Source: Gracilimonas sp.
GTDB taxonomy: Bacteria > Bacteroidota > Rhodothermia > Balneolales > Balneolaceae
Length of the DNA stretch: 64,000 nt
NCBI GenBank assembly: GCA_022450045.1
Contig: JAKURD010000003.1
Location: forward strand, 114,911 to 178,910
Reading direction: 5' to 3'
Shown here in pieces: positions 44,401 through 53,933 of this stretch. Below the pieces are notes generated by a model, which was not told where the DNA came from, searched no databases, and was given only the letters and a program-made list of their open reading frames with translations. The translations under genes were made by a program, and so were the position numbers. Every line of letters begins with the position of its first letter. Position 1 is the stretch's first letter.

Positions 44401-47400
44401 ATGCTAAACAATATTATTGATTTCAGTCTTCGCCAAAAATTCGTTGCACTCTCGCTGGTTGTTTTGATGGCCGTGGGTGGCATCTTTTCCCTGCAGGATA
44501 TTCCCATCAACTCCCAACCGGATGTAACACCCGTTCAGGTGCTGGTAATTACCAAGGCCGGTCGTTACTCTCCATATGATGTAGAACGACTTGTCAGCTA
44601 CCCGATCGAAACCTCTATGAACGGACTGCCTGATGTCAAGGAAGTTCGCTCCATCTCACAATTCGGGCTATCGGCAGTTACCATAGAATTTGAAGAAGAC
44701 ACCGATATCTATTTTGCGCGGCAGCTTGTGAGTCAAAGAGTTCAAAGCATAACCGGCGAATTACCTGATGGAGTTTCATCTCCTCAGCTTGGACCAATAT
44801 CAACCGCTTTAGGTGAGATCGTTCAATATGTGGTAAGAGGGCAAAATCATACACTCACTGAACTTCGAACCATTCAGGACTGGCTGATTGCTCCCCAACT
44901 CAAGACGGTTCAGGGAGTCACCGAGATCAATTCATTCGGGGGATTTGTAAAACAGTACGAGGTACAGGTGGACCCGGACAGGCTGAGAAACTTCGGTATT
45001 GGCCTGAAAGATCTGACCGATGCAATTGCAAACAACAACAGTGTTTCGGGCGGCAATTACCTTGAACATAACCGGGAACAGTATATTATCCGTGGATTTG
45101 GGCAGATCAGTTCTCCTAAGAATATTGAGGATATCATTGTTAAAGAGCTTGATAACCGGCCTATTTATATCAAAGATATTGCAGAGGTAACACTTGGCCG
45201 TCAGCTCAGGCAAGGTGCTGTTACCCAGGATGGAAATGGCGAAATCGTTACCGGAATCGTGATGATGCTTCGCGGGGGTAACGGACGAGAGGTAATCGAA
45301 GATATTGATGTCAAGATCGATGAGGTCAACAAGAGCCTGCCAGAGGGCGTCACAATCGAGAAGTTTTATGATCAATCAGATCTGGTGGATCGAACGACAA
45401 GTACCATCACCATTAACCTTGTGGAAGGTGGTTTCTTTGTGATCGCTGTGCTTTTACTTCTTTTGGGAGAGATAACTGGTGCCATTATTGTAGCTTCCGT
45501 GATCCCACTCTCCATGCTCTTCGCTTTTATAGGGATGAATCAACTCGGTCTTGCAGCCAACCTTATGAGTCTCGGTGCCATCGACTTTGGGATGGTGGTA
45601 GATGGTTCCGTGGTGATGGTGGAAAACATTGTTCACCGGCTAAACCAGAATAAATCTGAAAAAAAGAACCTTGTGATAATCCGGGAAGCCGCTCACGAAG
45701 TGGCCCGACCTATTTTCTTTGGCGTTCTTATTATTTTGATGGTCTATGTGCCCGTTATGACTTTTTCAGGGATGGAAGGAATTCTATTCAGGCCCATGGC
45801 TATAACCGTGGCAACAGCTGTCTTCGGCTCGTTGATACTGGCCCTCGTTTACATACCGGCCATGACTGCTATTGTTTTCAAGAGCGGAGTGAAACTTCGC
45901 AAAAACTATGTGATCAACTGGCTGCGACCCCGCTACAAAAAATTTCTTGAGCTCAGCCTCAATAAAAAAGCCATTACCATTGGCTCTGCCGCTGCAGTAT
46001 TCCTCTCTTCCCTAACCTTACTGCCTTTTCTGGGTACTGAGTTTTTGCCTGAACTGGATGAGGGTTCCATTCTTATTGAACAGGTACGGATGCCATCCGT
46101 TACTCTGGAAGAATCTGTCGAAAATGCCAACTGGCTTGCCGGAAAACTCAATCACAATATCCCCGAAATTAAAACAGTAGTCCCAAAAACCGGCCGTTCT
46201 GACCTTGCTAACGATTGGATGGGTGTGCACCAAACGGATATATGGGTAGTTTTGAAACCCCGGGAGGAATGGCGGGATGGACTTTCAAAAGAAGGCATCG
46301 TTGATCTCATTCGCCCTTACCTTGAGACTGAACCCGGCCTGTCCTACAACTTTACACAACCCATAGCTATGCGTGTAGATGAGCTGACAAGTGGAGTTAA
46401 GTCAGACATCGCCGTTAAGATCTTTGGAGAAGAACTGGAAGTTCTCGATCAGGTCGGCCGGGATATTTCAGCCATTCTCAATGATGTTGAAGGAACCGAT
46501 AATCATTACCTGGAACAAAGCAGCGGCCAGCCCTATTTCAATATCGAAATTGACCGTGAAGCAGTAGCCTCATTTGGGTTGAACGTGAATGATGTTCAGC
46601 GTGTAATTGAAACCGGTATTGGCGGTAGTGTAGCCGGAGAGATATTTGAAGGCCAGCGCCGGTTTGATGTCGTAGTCCGTTTACCGGAAACCCTTCGAAA
46701 TACCTTTCAAGACATCATGGAAGTTCCGCTTCAGCTGCCAAACGGTGGTTACATTCCATTGAAACAAGTCGCCCATATCTATGCCGGGGAAGGTCCGCGA
46801 GAAATAGCTCGTGAAAATGGGTGGAGACGAGCTATACTTGGTATCAATATCCGCGACATTGACACCGGAACCTACGTAGCCAACCTTCAGGATGCTATTG
46901 AAAGGCGGGTCGATGTTCCGGCCGGATACTTCCTGCAATATGGCGGAGCCTTTGAAGACCAGCAACGAGCCATGAATCACCTATATATTGTAGTTCCAAT
47001 ATCGCTCCTCATTATTATTGGTTTACTGTATATGATGTTCGGCAAGTTCAGATTCACCATGCTGATTTTCCTGAATCTCCCGATCGCATTATCAGGCGGA
47101 ATTTTTATACTCTGGATACGGGGGCTGTATCTGTCCGTTTCCGCAAGTATCGGGTTTGTGGCCCTTTTCGGAGTGGCCGTACTTAACGGTATCGTTCTTA
47201 TTTCACACCTCAATGACCTTCGCATAAATGGTAAAGGATTGAAAGAAGCGGTCATCCAGGGTTCTGCCGACCGATTGCGTCCCGTACTAATGACCGCCCT
47301 CGTTGCCAGTCTCGGTTTCCTGCCGATGGCTTTTAATGTAGGTCCCGGTTCAGAAGTACAGCGACCCCTTGCCTCTGTCGTTATTGGCGGACTTGTCACA

Positions 47401-47490
47401 TCAACATTACTAACATTATTGGTACTTCCCACCATCTACCACTGGATGGAAAAAGGGAAAAAATTAGTGGAAAAAACTAAGGAATTCTAA
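44401..47490 (+). CDS. HME-family RND heavy-metal efflux pump (CzcA type)
   Basis: A 1029-aa inner-membrane RND pump that uses proton flow to export metal ions. The order is TM1, periplasmic loop, TM2-7, periplasmic loop, TM8-12. The diagnostic TM4 motif is DFGMVVDGSVVMVEN with D395, D401 and E408. This pattern (DFGxxxDGxVxxxEN) is known from Co/Zn/Cd exporters such as CzcA, while Cu/Ag exporters such as CusA have a different TM4. The RND signature YPIETSMNGLPDVKEVRS near residue 60 and the late ALFGVAVLNGIVLISHLNDLR stretch match the HME group. The length is normal. The metal (Co, Zn, Cd or Ni) is not determined. Confidence 0.92.
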   Translation: MLNNIIDFSLRQKFVALSLVVLMAVGGIFSLQDIPINSQPDVTPVQVLVITKAGRYSPYDVERLVSYPIETSMNGLPDVKEVRSISQFGLSAVTIEFEEDTDIYFARQLVSQRVQSITGELPDGVSSPQLGPISTALGEIVQYVVRGQNHTLTELRTIQDWLIAPQLKTVQGVTEINSFGGFVKQYEVQVDPDRLRNFGIGLKDLTDAIANNNSVSGGNYLEHNREQYIIRGFGQISSPKNIEDIIVKELDNRPIYIKDIAEVTLGRQLRQGAVTQDGNGEIVTGIVMMLRGGNGREVIEDIDVKIDEVNKSLPEGVTIEKFYDQSDLVDRTTSTITINLVEGGFFVIAVLLLLLGEITGAIIVASVIPLSMLFAFIGMNQLGLAANLMSLGAIDFGMVVDGSVVMVENIVHRLNQNKSEKKNLVIIREAAHEVARPIFFGVLIILMVYVPVMTFSGMEGILFRPMAITVATAVFGSLILALVYIPAMTAIVFKSGVKLRKNYVINWLRPRYKKFLELSLNKKAITIGSAAAVFLSSLTLLPFLGTEFLPELDEGSILIEQVRMPSVTLEESVENANWLAGKLNHNIPEIKTVVPKTGRSDLANDWMGVHQTDIWVVLKPREEWRDGLSKEGIVDLIRPYLETEPGLSYNFTQPIAMRVDELTSGVKSDIAVKIFGEELEVLDQVGRDISAILNDVEGTDNHYLEQSSGQPYFNIEIDREAVASFGLNVNDVQRVIETGIGGSVAGEIFEGQRRFDVVVRLPETLRNTFQDIMEVPLQLPNGGYIPLKQVAHIYAGEGPREIARENGWRRAILGINIRDIDTGTYVANLQDAIERRVDVPAGYFLQYGGAFEDQQRAMNHLYIVVPISLLIIIGLLYMMFGKFRFTMLIFLNLPIALSGGIFILWIRGLYLSVSASIGFVALFGVAVLNGIVLISHLNDLRINGKGLKEAVIQGSADRLRPVLMTALVASLGFLPMAFNVGPGSEVQRPLASVVIGGLVTSTLLTLLVLPTIYHWMEKGKKLVEKTKEF

Positions 47491-47506
47491 CCAAACGGAG
47501 TAAACC

Positions 47507-47968
47507 ATGAATCCTGCACATTTACATCTCATCGTTAATCATATCCCAATCTTTACTACAGTAATCGGGATCCTCATCCTGATGTGGGGCATGTATAAAA
47601 GCAGTTCCTCCATTCGAAATATCGCTTTTGTACTCTTTATTTTTGGCGCAGTCGGAAGCTATGTAGCCATCGAAACCGGTGAGTCTGCTGAAGATATCGT
47701 TGAAGAAGTCGCCACTGTCTCTCACGATGCCATTCACGATCATGAAGAGGCCGCAGAATTATCGCTATGGTTTGCCATTGTGATGGGCTTACTTAGCGTT
47801 GGCGCTTTAGCCGCCAAAAAACTCAACCTCAGGTTCGAAACCGGTTTGCATATCGTGATTCTGGTAACGGCTTTGATCACCGCCGGAATACTTATGTATG
47901 TGGCCTACAAAGGCGGAGAGATCATGCATCAGGAAGCTTATACGGAACAGGTTAAAACAGACAATTAA
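47507..47968 (+). CDS. Small His/Glu-rich membrane protein (DUF2231-like)
   Basis: A 153-aa protein with four transmembrane helices (about 12-30, 37-55, 84-102 and 114-132). The first begins NPAHLHLIVNHIPIFTTVIG, a pattern shared with the DUF2231 type of inner-membrane proteins. The loop between helices 2 and 3 has VSHDAIHDHEEAAE, a His/Asp/Glu patch suited to metal binding. It is 16 bp after the pump gene, so it is likely part of the efflux operon and may help supply or sense metal ions. That role is inference. Its stop codon overlaps the end of the convergent Nudix gene by 4 bp. Confidence 0.7.
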   Translation: MNPAHLHLIVNHIPIFTTVIGILILMWGMYKSSSSIRNIAFVLFIFGAVGSYVAIETGESAEDIVEEVATVSHDAIHDHEEAAELSLWFAIVMGLLSVGALAAKKLNLRFETGLHIVILVTALITAGILMYVAYKGGEIMHQEAYTEQVKTDN

Positions 47969-48534
47969 TCCAACTCAAAGAGTGACTTTTTCTTCCACCA
48001 CTCCCACGCTCGCAGCATGCAAATGACCGTCTTCCCGTCATTGATCTCTCCGGAGTGAACCATATTCATGGCTTCTTTGAAGGGAATTCGCTCTTTGGTT
48101 ACAAATTCGTCGTCATCTACTTTTTGGGGAACCGACTCCAAATTCCAGGCGGTGTAAATATGGATGATCTCATCGGAATATCCAATGCCCGGGTAGAAAT
48201 GACCTACGTACGCAAAATCGCTTGCAGCTACCCCGGCTTCTTCTTCTAACTCCCTCATTGCTGTTTTATCCTGAGGCTCACCGGCATCAATTTTACCCGC
48301 CGGAACTTCCCAAAAGATCTGTGACATGGGATAACGAAACTGTCGTATCATCATGATATCACCGTTTTTAAAAACAGGAACAACCGCACACGCCCCGGGG
48401 TGCTTGATCCACTCCCTTGATGAAACAGACCCGTCGGGAAGCTCAACTTCATCATAGAAAACATGCAATAACTTTCCCTTAAAAACTTCTTTGGAATTCA
48501 GCTTTTTCTCGACCAGTAATTTGTGCTCGTTCAT
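47965..48534 (-). CDS. Nudix hydrolase, ADP-ribose pyrophosphatase-like
   Basis: A 189-aa Nudix enzyme. The Nudix box lies near residues 76-98, reading GKIDAGEPQD then TAMRELEEEAGV, fitting GX5EX7REUXEEXGU. REWIKHPGACAVVPV and MMIRQFRYP(M)SQIFWEVPAG are the ADP-ribose pyrophosphatase subfamily signatures. Such enzymes hydrolyse ADP-ribose or related nucleotide sugars for metabolite cleaning. It is transcribed divergently from the pgsA-like gene and convergently with the efflux operon, and starts at ATG 48534. Confidence 0.9.
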   Translation of the reverse strand: MNEHKLLVEKKLNSKEVFKGKLLHVFYDEVELPDGSVSSREWIKHPGACAVVPVFKNGDIMMIRQFRYPMSQIFWEVPAGKIDAGEPQDKTAMRELEEEAGVAASDFAYVGHFYPGIGYSDEIIHIYTAWNLESVPQKVDDDEFVTKERIPFKEAMNMVHSGEINDGKTVICMLRAWEWWKKKSLFELD

Positions 48535-48597
48535 GGTGGTTTTAGAGACTTAATGACTGTAAATTTGGGACGCTAATATCGTAAATAAAAACAAGGT

Positions 48598-49191
48598 TTG
48601 GCTACACCCATAAAAAATATAGATGGCAAAAAGGTCCGGGTATCAGGACGGGTTTTCACCTGGTCCAATACCATTTCTTTTTCCCGGATCCTGGTGGCCT
48701 TCCCTATCGTATATCTTCACTATCAGAATAATTTTCAGGTTACCCCTTTAATATATGCACTGATCGTCTATGGAGTAATTTCGGATTATCTGGATGGGTT
48801 TATTGCCCGGAAAACGAACACTATCTCGGAAGTCGGCAAAATGATTGATCCGATCGCCGATAAACTTTGTGCACTCGTTTTATTTATATATACCGTGTGG
48901 ATTGGATGGATTCCCCTTTGGTTTTTGTTGTTTGCAATGGTGCGGGATATCAGCATTATGGCCGGCTCTTATTTCATTAAGAAAAAATATAACAAAGTGG
49001 CCATGGCAATTATGTCCGGAAAGATCTCGGTGAATGTTTTAGCCCTCTACTGGATCGCTGTGTTCTTTTTCCCGGATGCCAAAAGCGTCCACATGTTTTT
49101 GATGGCGTGTTCGGTAACTTTAATGGTCATATCTTGGATCGATTATTTTAACCGCTACCGCCTGATCATGCGCGGAGCAAAATTCAATTAG
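48598..49191 (+). CDS. CDP-alcohol phosphatidyltransferase (PgsA-like)
   Basis: A 197-aa membrane enzyme for phospholipid synthesis. The CDP-alcohol motif (DGxxARxxxxxxxxGxxxDxxxD) is visible as SDYLDGFIARKTNTISEVGK then MIDPIADK, with several helices around it. It is closest to phosphatidylglycerophosphate synthases by length. The TTG at 48598 is the only in-frame start after the stop at 48586-48588 before the motif region. Nearest upstream is an AAGG 3 nt away. ftsY follows 8 bp later, so they share a transcript. Confidence 0.87.
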   Translation: MATPIKNIDGKKVRVSGRVFTWSNTISFSRILVAFPIVYLHYQNNFQVTPLIYALIVYGVISDYLDGFIARKTNTISEVGKMIDPIADKLCALVLFIYTVWIGWIPLWFLLFAMVRDISIMAGSYFIKKKYNKVAMAIMSGKISVNVLALYWIAVFFFPDAKSVHMFLMACSVTLMVISWIDYFNRYRLIMRGAKFN

Positions 49192-49199
49192 TATTATTT

Positions 49200-50153
49200 A
49201 TGGGATTTCTTGAAAAACTTGGACTGAAGAAAAAAGAGAAGCTGGACGAAGGTGTTGAGAAAAGCCGTGATGGGTTACTTAATAAGATCGGAAAGGCCTT
49301 TGTTGGAAAAGATACGGTTGATGATGCCATCCTCGATGACCTGGAAGAGATCCTGATCACCTCCGATGTTGGGGTTAATACCACCATTGAGATCATTAAA
49401 AAGATCGAAGCCCGCGTAGCAAAAGATAAATATGTAACTCAGGACGAGTTGCAAACAATGCTTCGCCAGGAAATTGTGGATCTTCTTGAAGATAACGCTC
49501 CCGACAAGCCCGCTGAATTTGAAGCCGACTTCCCTGTTAAACCGCACATTATTTTAGTGGTTGGGGTGAACGGAGTAGGCAAAACTACAACCATTGGGAA
49601 GCTGGCCCATCTCTATAAAAAGGCCGGCAAGAAAGTGATCATGGGGGCCGCTGATACCTTCCGCGCTGCTGCCGTTGATCAGCTTACGATCTGGAGTGAA
49701 CGCGCGGATGTTCCCATCATTCAGCAAGGTCAGAACGCTGACCCGGCTTCCGTTGCTTACGATACCGTAGCCGCAGCCAAAGCTCGCGGATCGGATATTG
49801 CCCTTATCGATACCGCCGGACGTCTTCACAATAAAAAAGCGCTGATGGAAGAACTCGCCAAGATAAAACGGGTGATGGGTAAAGTTGTGGAAGGAGCTCC
49901 ACATGAAGTGATCCTGGTTCTGGATGCTTCTACAGGGCAAAATGCTTTACAGCAAGCGCGAGCTTTCACTGAAACCGTGGATATCACCGGACTGGCACTA
50001 ACCAAACTGGACGGGACTGCAAAAGGCGGGATCGTAATCGGAGTATCTCATGAACTTAGTGTGCCGGTCAAATATATTGGATTGGGTGAGAAAATTGAAG
50101 ACTTGCAGGTATTTGCCCGCGCGGATTTTGTGAATGCACTGTTTGGGGAATAA
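49200..50153 (+). CDS. ftsY: Signal recognition particle receptor
   Basis: A 317-aa SRP GTPase that docks ribosome-nascent-chain complexes carrying membrane proteins at the membrane. It has an N-terminal acidic/charged A-type region (short, about 50 residues), an N domain, and a G domain with GVNGVGKTT (residues 122-130), DTFRAAAVDQL, the DTAGR box and TKLDGTAKGG, followed by GLGE near the C-terminus. It is compact, as in many Bacteroidota. It starts 8 bp after the pgsA-like gene. Just downstream lies a decayed gene with a MITE insertion. Confidence 0.96.
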   Translation: MGFLEKLGLKKKEKLDEGVEKSRDGLLNKIGKAFVGKDTVDDAILDDLEEILITSDVGVNTTIEIIKKIEARVAKDKYVTQDELQTMLRQEIVDLLEDNAPDKPAEFEADFPVKPHIILVVGVNGVGKTTTIGKLAHLYKKAGKKVIMGAADTFRAAAVDQLTIWSERADVPIIQQGQNADPASVAYDTVAAAKARGSDIALIDTAGRLHNKKALMEELAKIKRVMGKVVEGAPHEVILVLDASTGQNALQQARAFTETVDITGLALTKLDGTAKGGIVIGVSHELSVPVKYIGLGEKIEDLQVFARADFVNALFGE

Positions 50154-50161
50154 AATATAAA

Positions 50162-50870
50162 ACCACCAATAAATTATTGACCGGCTTAGAATTTGGAGAA
50201 TTTAGCCTGAATAAATCTTCTATTACTTTACAATATTTACCTACGGGACACTCCATAACACTTAGTTAACGTGAGTTCGAGATAATTATCCTCATTAAAG
50301 CCTTTGAGGCACGGTCTGCCGGCTCCGAGTCCATCTGACCGTTTGTTTGATTTGGGCTCCTGCGTCTTTTTCTTATCCTAATCCAACATCCTGGGCCTGC
50401 ACCATCGATCAAGTTCGAAAATGTGTAAACCTGCCTCTCGTTCAGATGGGTCTTGCAGCTATTTTAAAATTCTTTATCTCAAACTCACGTTAGTTATTTA
50501 AAAAACGAGGAATATACCGAGGAAGGCCGTACTGTTTATGCTTACAAAGATAACAATGGCTACTATTTTGAAGCAAAAATATCCGGGGGGATAAGACCCG
50601 TATTCTTTTCACCTATAACTCATTTCTGGACATCAACTTTATTGAAGGAAAGGTAATGCAGCTTTCGACAACAGCAGATAAAAACGCATACTTTTGATCG
50701 GCATCTTCCCGGAAAATGATTCTTCAGCTAAAAAGTTACTGGGTCAGCCTTTGTATTTTAATAAAAATAAATCTATTAGGTTTGTTCCGTATCAGAGTCA
50801 CCACCCTTTTTGTCTTCATCCCCATCATTTTCAGGATCAGGATTTTTATATAAAATATTTCCCATTTTGA
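50162..50870 (+). pseudogene. MITE-interrupted, frameshifted coding remnant
   Basis: Three pieces read as one protein. Before the element, codons at 50162-50266 read TGLEFGEFSLNKSSITLQYL... to SITLS. After the element, from 50495, they read YLKNEEYTEEGRTVYAYKDN and on to SGG in the same frame, since removing 50267-50494 (228 bp) joins them cleanly. One base is then missing in the G-run at 50585-50590, after which a new frame reads DKTRILFTYNSFLDIN... NAYF. A second base is missing in the T-run near 50692-50695, after which the frame reads LIGIFPENDSSAKKLL... The protein-like reading in each part is what supports this. The family is unknown. Confidence 0.55.
50267..50492. mobile_element. MITE-like element, copy 1 (226 bp)
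   Basis: The ends are imperfect inverted repeats: TTAACGTGAGTTCGAGATAA (50266-50285) and the inverted TTATCTCAAACTCACGTTA (50474-50492). The interior has no coding capacity and includes a unit with ATCTGACCG and CACCATCGATCA that occurs twice in copy 2. A GT dinucleotide on each side may be a target-site duplication, but copy 2 does not give the same length. The element sits inside a decayed gene and needs a transposase from elsewhere; none is in the window. Confidence 0.7.
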
Positions 50871-50948
50871 AATCTATTTATTAAAGTTATGTGCCAATAA
50901 ACAATATATTGGAGCTACATGCAACTCACATAAAGTACTCTCTCTTAC

Positions 50949-53882
50949 ATGAAAACAGTTTCATCCATAACTTTAATTTTACTCTTCTCCCTTGGTAATT
51001 GGACTGATGTTATAGCGCAAAATTCTGCTGCTGATTCTTTACTAAGTCGAGGAAACCAATTGTCTTCGGAGGCTAGTTATCAAGAGGCCGGTGAGTATTA
51101 TCAAAAAGCTATCGAGTTGTACTTGAAGGAAGACGACTTTGTAAAGTGGGTGGAAGCTTCGCTGGAATATGGAGAGGCTTTAGTAAATCTCGGCAATATT
51201 CGTAGCGGATTGGACATTTTTTTGGATTTGAATGAAAAAAAAACCACTCAAATTCCTCCCTCATTAGCAATTCGAATATTAAATAATACCGGGTGGGCTT
51301 ACGGTAAAATTGAACAGACCAATACAGCTAGAGACTATTACCTAAAAGGTCTTGATCTTGCTACTGCACATAATGATTCACTTCTTATAGGCCGACTTAA
51401 TAATAACATTTCATTTACCTATCAGGAGACCGGTGATTATGAAAGAGCTTTCTTTCACCAAAAAAAGGCAAAGCATGTTTATGAAGAACTTAGCAATGAT
51501 TACGGGCTTTCACTTGCTTTGAATGGACTTTTTCTAACCCTCATGGATTTGGGACTATATCAGCAAGCTGAGGTTTACATTCGACAAAGCTTGGTTATTC
51601 GGGAAAAGATCGGCAACCCTGATATGCTTGATGTTGGGTACCACAATTTAGCCTGGAATTTTGAGCGACAGGGAAAAAGAGACAGCGCCATTATTTATTA
51701 TCAAAAGTCGTTGGAGCTCTCCCGAATGCTGGAGAACCCGTACGATATAACCCAAACCCTTGAAAATATTGGGGGGCTCTACGAACGGTCCGGAGACTTC
51801 GAAAATGCACTGGCTTACTACAACGAAGCTGTTGCCATCAACCGGGAAATTAACCGTCCGGTTTCTACTGCTGAAGGTTTGCACCGAATTGCACGGGTAG
51901 CTATTCAAAACAATGACACTGAAAATGCTTTAGCTTTTTACAATGAGGCCTTAGCCCTATTAGAAAGCACCGAGAGCCAAAGATTGCTTGCCTCCGTTTA
52001 TATAGACCTTGCCAATCTTGAAACAGACCAAAAGAATTATAAGACCGCAAAAAATTATATCTCTAAAGCGATGCAAATTGCTGAGGAGAAGGATTTTAAA
52101 TCCCGTCAGATGAGAGCCCAGAGTTCTCTTGGTAATCTGTATGAAATGCAGGGGGTTCTGAATGCCAGCCTGGCAGCATACCGAAAGGCGTACGAGCTAT
52201 CATCAAACAATACGATTACAAGTAAAATTTCACCCACCATTAATCTTGCCAAGGCCTATAATAAAGTAGATACAGACAGTGCCTTTATATTTGCAGAAGA
52301 AGCCTTTTCTCTTATTGACTCTGTTCGTACAAATGTAGCGGGAGTAGCCTTCCGTTCCGGTTTTTTTAGTCAGCATGCGGGCTTTTATAATGAGGTCGCC
52401 TCTTGGTACATCGTCAAAAAAAACAATCCCGAAAAAGCGTTTGAGCTGATTGAAGCAGCCAAAGCTCGTGTGCTTATGGATGAACTTGCTGAAGGTCAAG
52501 AAAACAAACTTAGTTCTCTGGATGAATCTACCCTCATTAAAAAGCAGCAAAAGGCCAAGCAAATTGACCGATTATACAATCAGCTTGATGCGGCTGAATC
52601 AGTAAGTGAAAAAAACTCCCTGCGGGATGAACTCAAAGACCTGGAGTTTGAATACCAGGCATTTCTGAATCAAATACAGGTGAGTAATGTACGCCTTAAG
52701 GATTTTAAATATCCCCAGCCGATTACACTTGAAGAAGCCCAGGATATGCTGGATTCTGAGTCTGCCATACTGGAATATGCTTTTGTGGAAGAAGGACTGA
52801 TCCGCCTTTTTATTACCCGGGATAATATTTCGGGGAGTGTTGTTCATTCTCAAAATTCAAAGACTGCAAACCAGTATTTTACCGAGCAAATAAGACTTTA
52901 TCGAGAAGCTATCACAAACAATAATTCAGTCGATGAAATAAAAGGGCTTGGATCGGCTTTATTTGCAAAACTTATTCCTTCTGCGCTTTCAGAGACAAAC
53001 AGTAAAATTTCCAGGCTGCTGATCATTCCCGGGGGCCCGCTTACTTTTCTTCCGTTTGAAGCGCTTAATAATAGCGACCGATACCTGATCGAGGATTTTC
53101 AGATCAAATACCTTCCCTCCGCATCTATTTATTCTTTTATACATGCCCCCCACCGTACTACTAATTTTGAACTTCTGGCTCTCGCCGGCTCCGGTTTTGA
53201 AGAGTCAAACGGACTCACCAGCCGTTCCCGGTCTCAGGCTTCTTTTGCATCATTGCCCTCCACTTTATTGGAGGTGGATTCCATTTCAGAAAATTTTATA
53301 CACGCTAAGGTCCTTAAGAATGAGGATGTAACTGAGGCTAATCTAAAGTCTCATGATCTTAGTGACTTTCGCTTTATACATTTTGCCACACATGCCGAGG
53401 TGAATGAGTCAATCCCTTCTCAAAGTGGGTTGCTGCTTTCTAAAAAAACCGAAATTGAATCTCTCTTTGGTGAAGACGGATACCTTAACAGCAGAGAAAT
53501 TTCCGGGTTAAAACTAAATGCTGACCTTGTAACCTTAAGCGCCTGCAATACCGGGATGGGTAAGATAGTTACTGGTGAAGGCTTACTTGGCCTGCAACGT
53601 TCGTTTATCTCAGCCGGAGCTTCTTCGGTGATGGTGAGCTTGTGGAGTGTATTTGATCGGAGTACCTCTGTGTTTATGTCGAAGTTCTACAAGCAAATGC
53701 TGGCTCATGAACAAGAAGATTACGGTATGTGGAGTCAAACTCTGGATTGGTTCGGGATGTATGAACACCCGTTGTTTGATTACAAAGCCAAAGCACTACG
53801 AGATGCTAAGCTTTTCATGATCGGCCACCCCTATTATAATCATCCAGTGTATTGGGCACCTTTTATCCTCGTTGGAAAATAA
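50949..53882 (+). CDS. Secreted TPR-CHAT protease
   Basis: A 977-aa protein. A signal peptide is present (TLILLFSLGNWTDVIAQ, cleaved near residue 24). Residues about 30-470 have around ten TPRs (EYYQKAIELYLKEDDF, AYGKIEQTNTARDYYLKGLD, ALAYYNEAVAINREI). A coiled coil at about 520-575 leads into a CHAT caspase-like domain (about 660-977), with the catalytic pair H815 in HFATHAE and C866 in LSACNTGMG. Such TPR-CHAT proteins are common in this group; relatives of the separase/caspase clan cleave after basic or acidic residues. Since it is exported, it is not the cytoplasmic CHAT protease of type III-E/Craspase or gasdermin systems. The gene is flanked closely by two copies of one MITE family (50267-50492 and 53934-54238). 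Confidence 0.85.
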   Translation: MKTVSSITLILLFSLGNWTDVIAQNSAADSLLSRGNQLSSEASYQEAGEYYQKAIELYLKEDDFVKWVEASLEYGEALVNLGNIRSGLDIFLDLNEKKTTQIPPSLAIRILNNTGWAYGKIEQTNTARDYYLKGLDLATAHNDSLLIGRLNNNISFTYQETGDYERAFFHQKKAKHVYEELSNDYGLSLALNGLFLTLMDLGLYQQAEVYIRQSLVIREKIGNPDMLDVGYHNLAWNFERQGKRDSAIIYYQKSLELSRMLENPYDITQTLENIGGLYERSGDFENALAYYNEAVAINREINRPVSTAEGLHRIARVAIQNNDTENALAFYNEALALLESTESQRLLASVYIDLANLETDQKNYKTAKNYISKAMQIAEEKDFKSRQMRAQSSLGNLYEMQGVLNASLAAYRKAYELSSNNTITSKISPTINLAKAYNKVDTDSAFIFAEEAFSLIDSVRTNVAGVAFRSGFFSQHAGFYNEVASWYIVKKNNPEKAFELIEAAKARVLMDELAEGQENKLSSLDESTLIKKQQKAKQIDRLYNQLDAAESVSEKNSLRDELKDLEFEYQAFLNQIQVSNVRLKDFKYPQPITLEEAQDMLDSESAILEYAFVEEGLIRLFITRDNISGSVVHSQNSKTANQYFTEQIRLYREAITNNNSVDEIKGLGSALFAKLIPSALSETNSKISRLLIIPGGPLTFLPFEALNNSDRYLIEDFQIKYLPSASIYSFIHAPHRTTNFELLALAGSGFEESNGLTSRSRSQASFASLPSTLLEVDSISENFIHAKVLKNEDVTEANLKSHDLSDFRFIHFATHAEVNESIPSQSGLLLSKKTEIESLFGEDGYLNSREISGLKLNADLVTLSACNTGMGKIVTGEGLLGLQRSFISAGASSVMVSLWSVFDRSTSVFMSKFYKQMLAHEQEDYGMWSQTLDWFGMYEHPLFDYKAKALRDAKLFMIGHPYYNHPVYWAPFILVGK

Positions 53883-53933
53883 ACGCGCTCCGACGCAGAA
53901 CGAGCGGAGCGAGTCGATGCTCTAAATTCCATA

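Noticed and set aside
44401-47490. Copper/silver (CusA) specificity for the RND pump
   Set aside because: The TM4 motif DFGMVVDG...EN is the Co/Zn/Cd/Ni pattern, and the adaptor has no Met-rich copper-binding tail.
50776-50865. 29-aa antisense frame with an acidic, Asp/Glu-rich product
   Set aside because: It lies inside the decayed gene on the opposite strand, is very short and has no visible expression signal. Left out, though a small protein cannot be excluded.
50949-53882. CHAT protein as a cytoplasmic CRISPR- or gasdermin-linked defence protease
   Set aside because: It has a clear signal peptide and no cas or gasdermin gene nearby, so an exported role is more likely.
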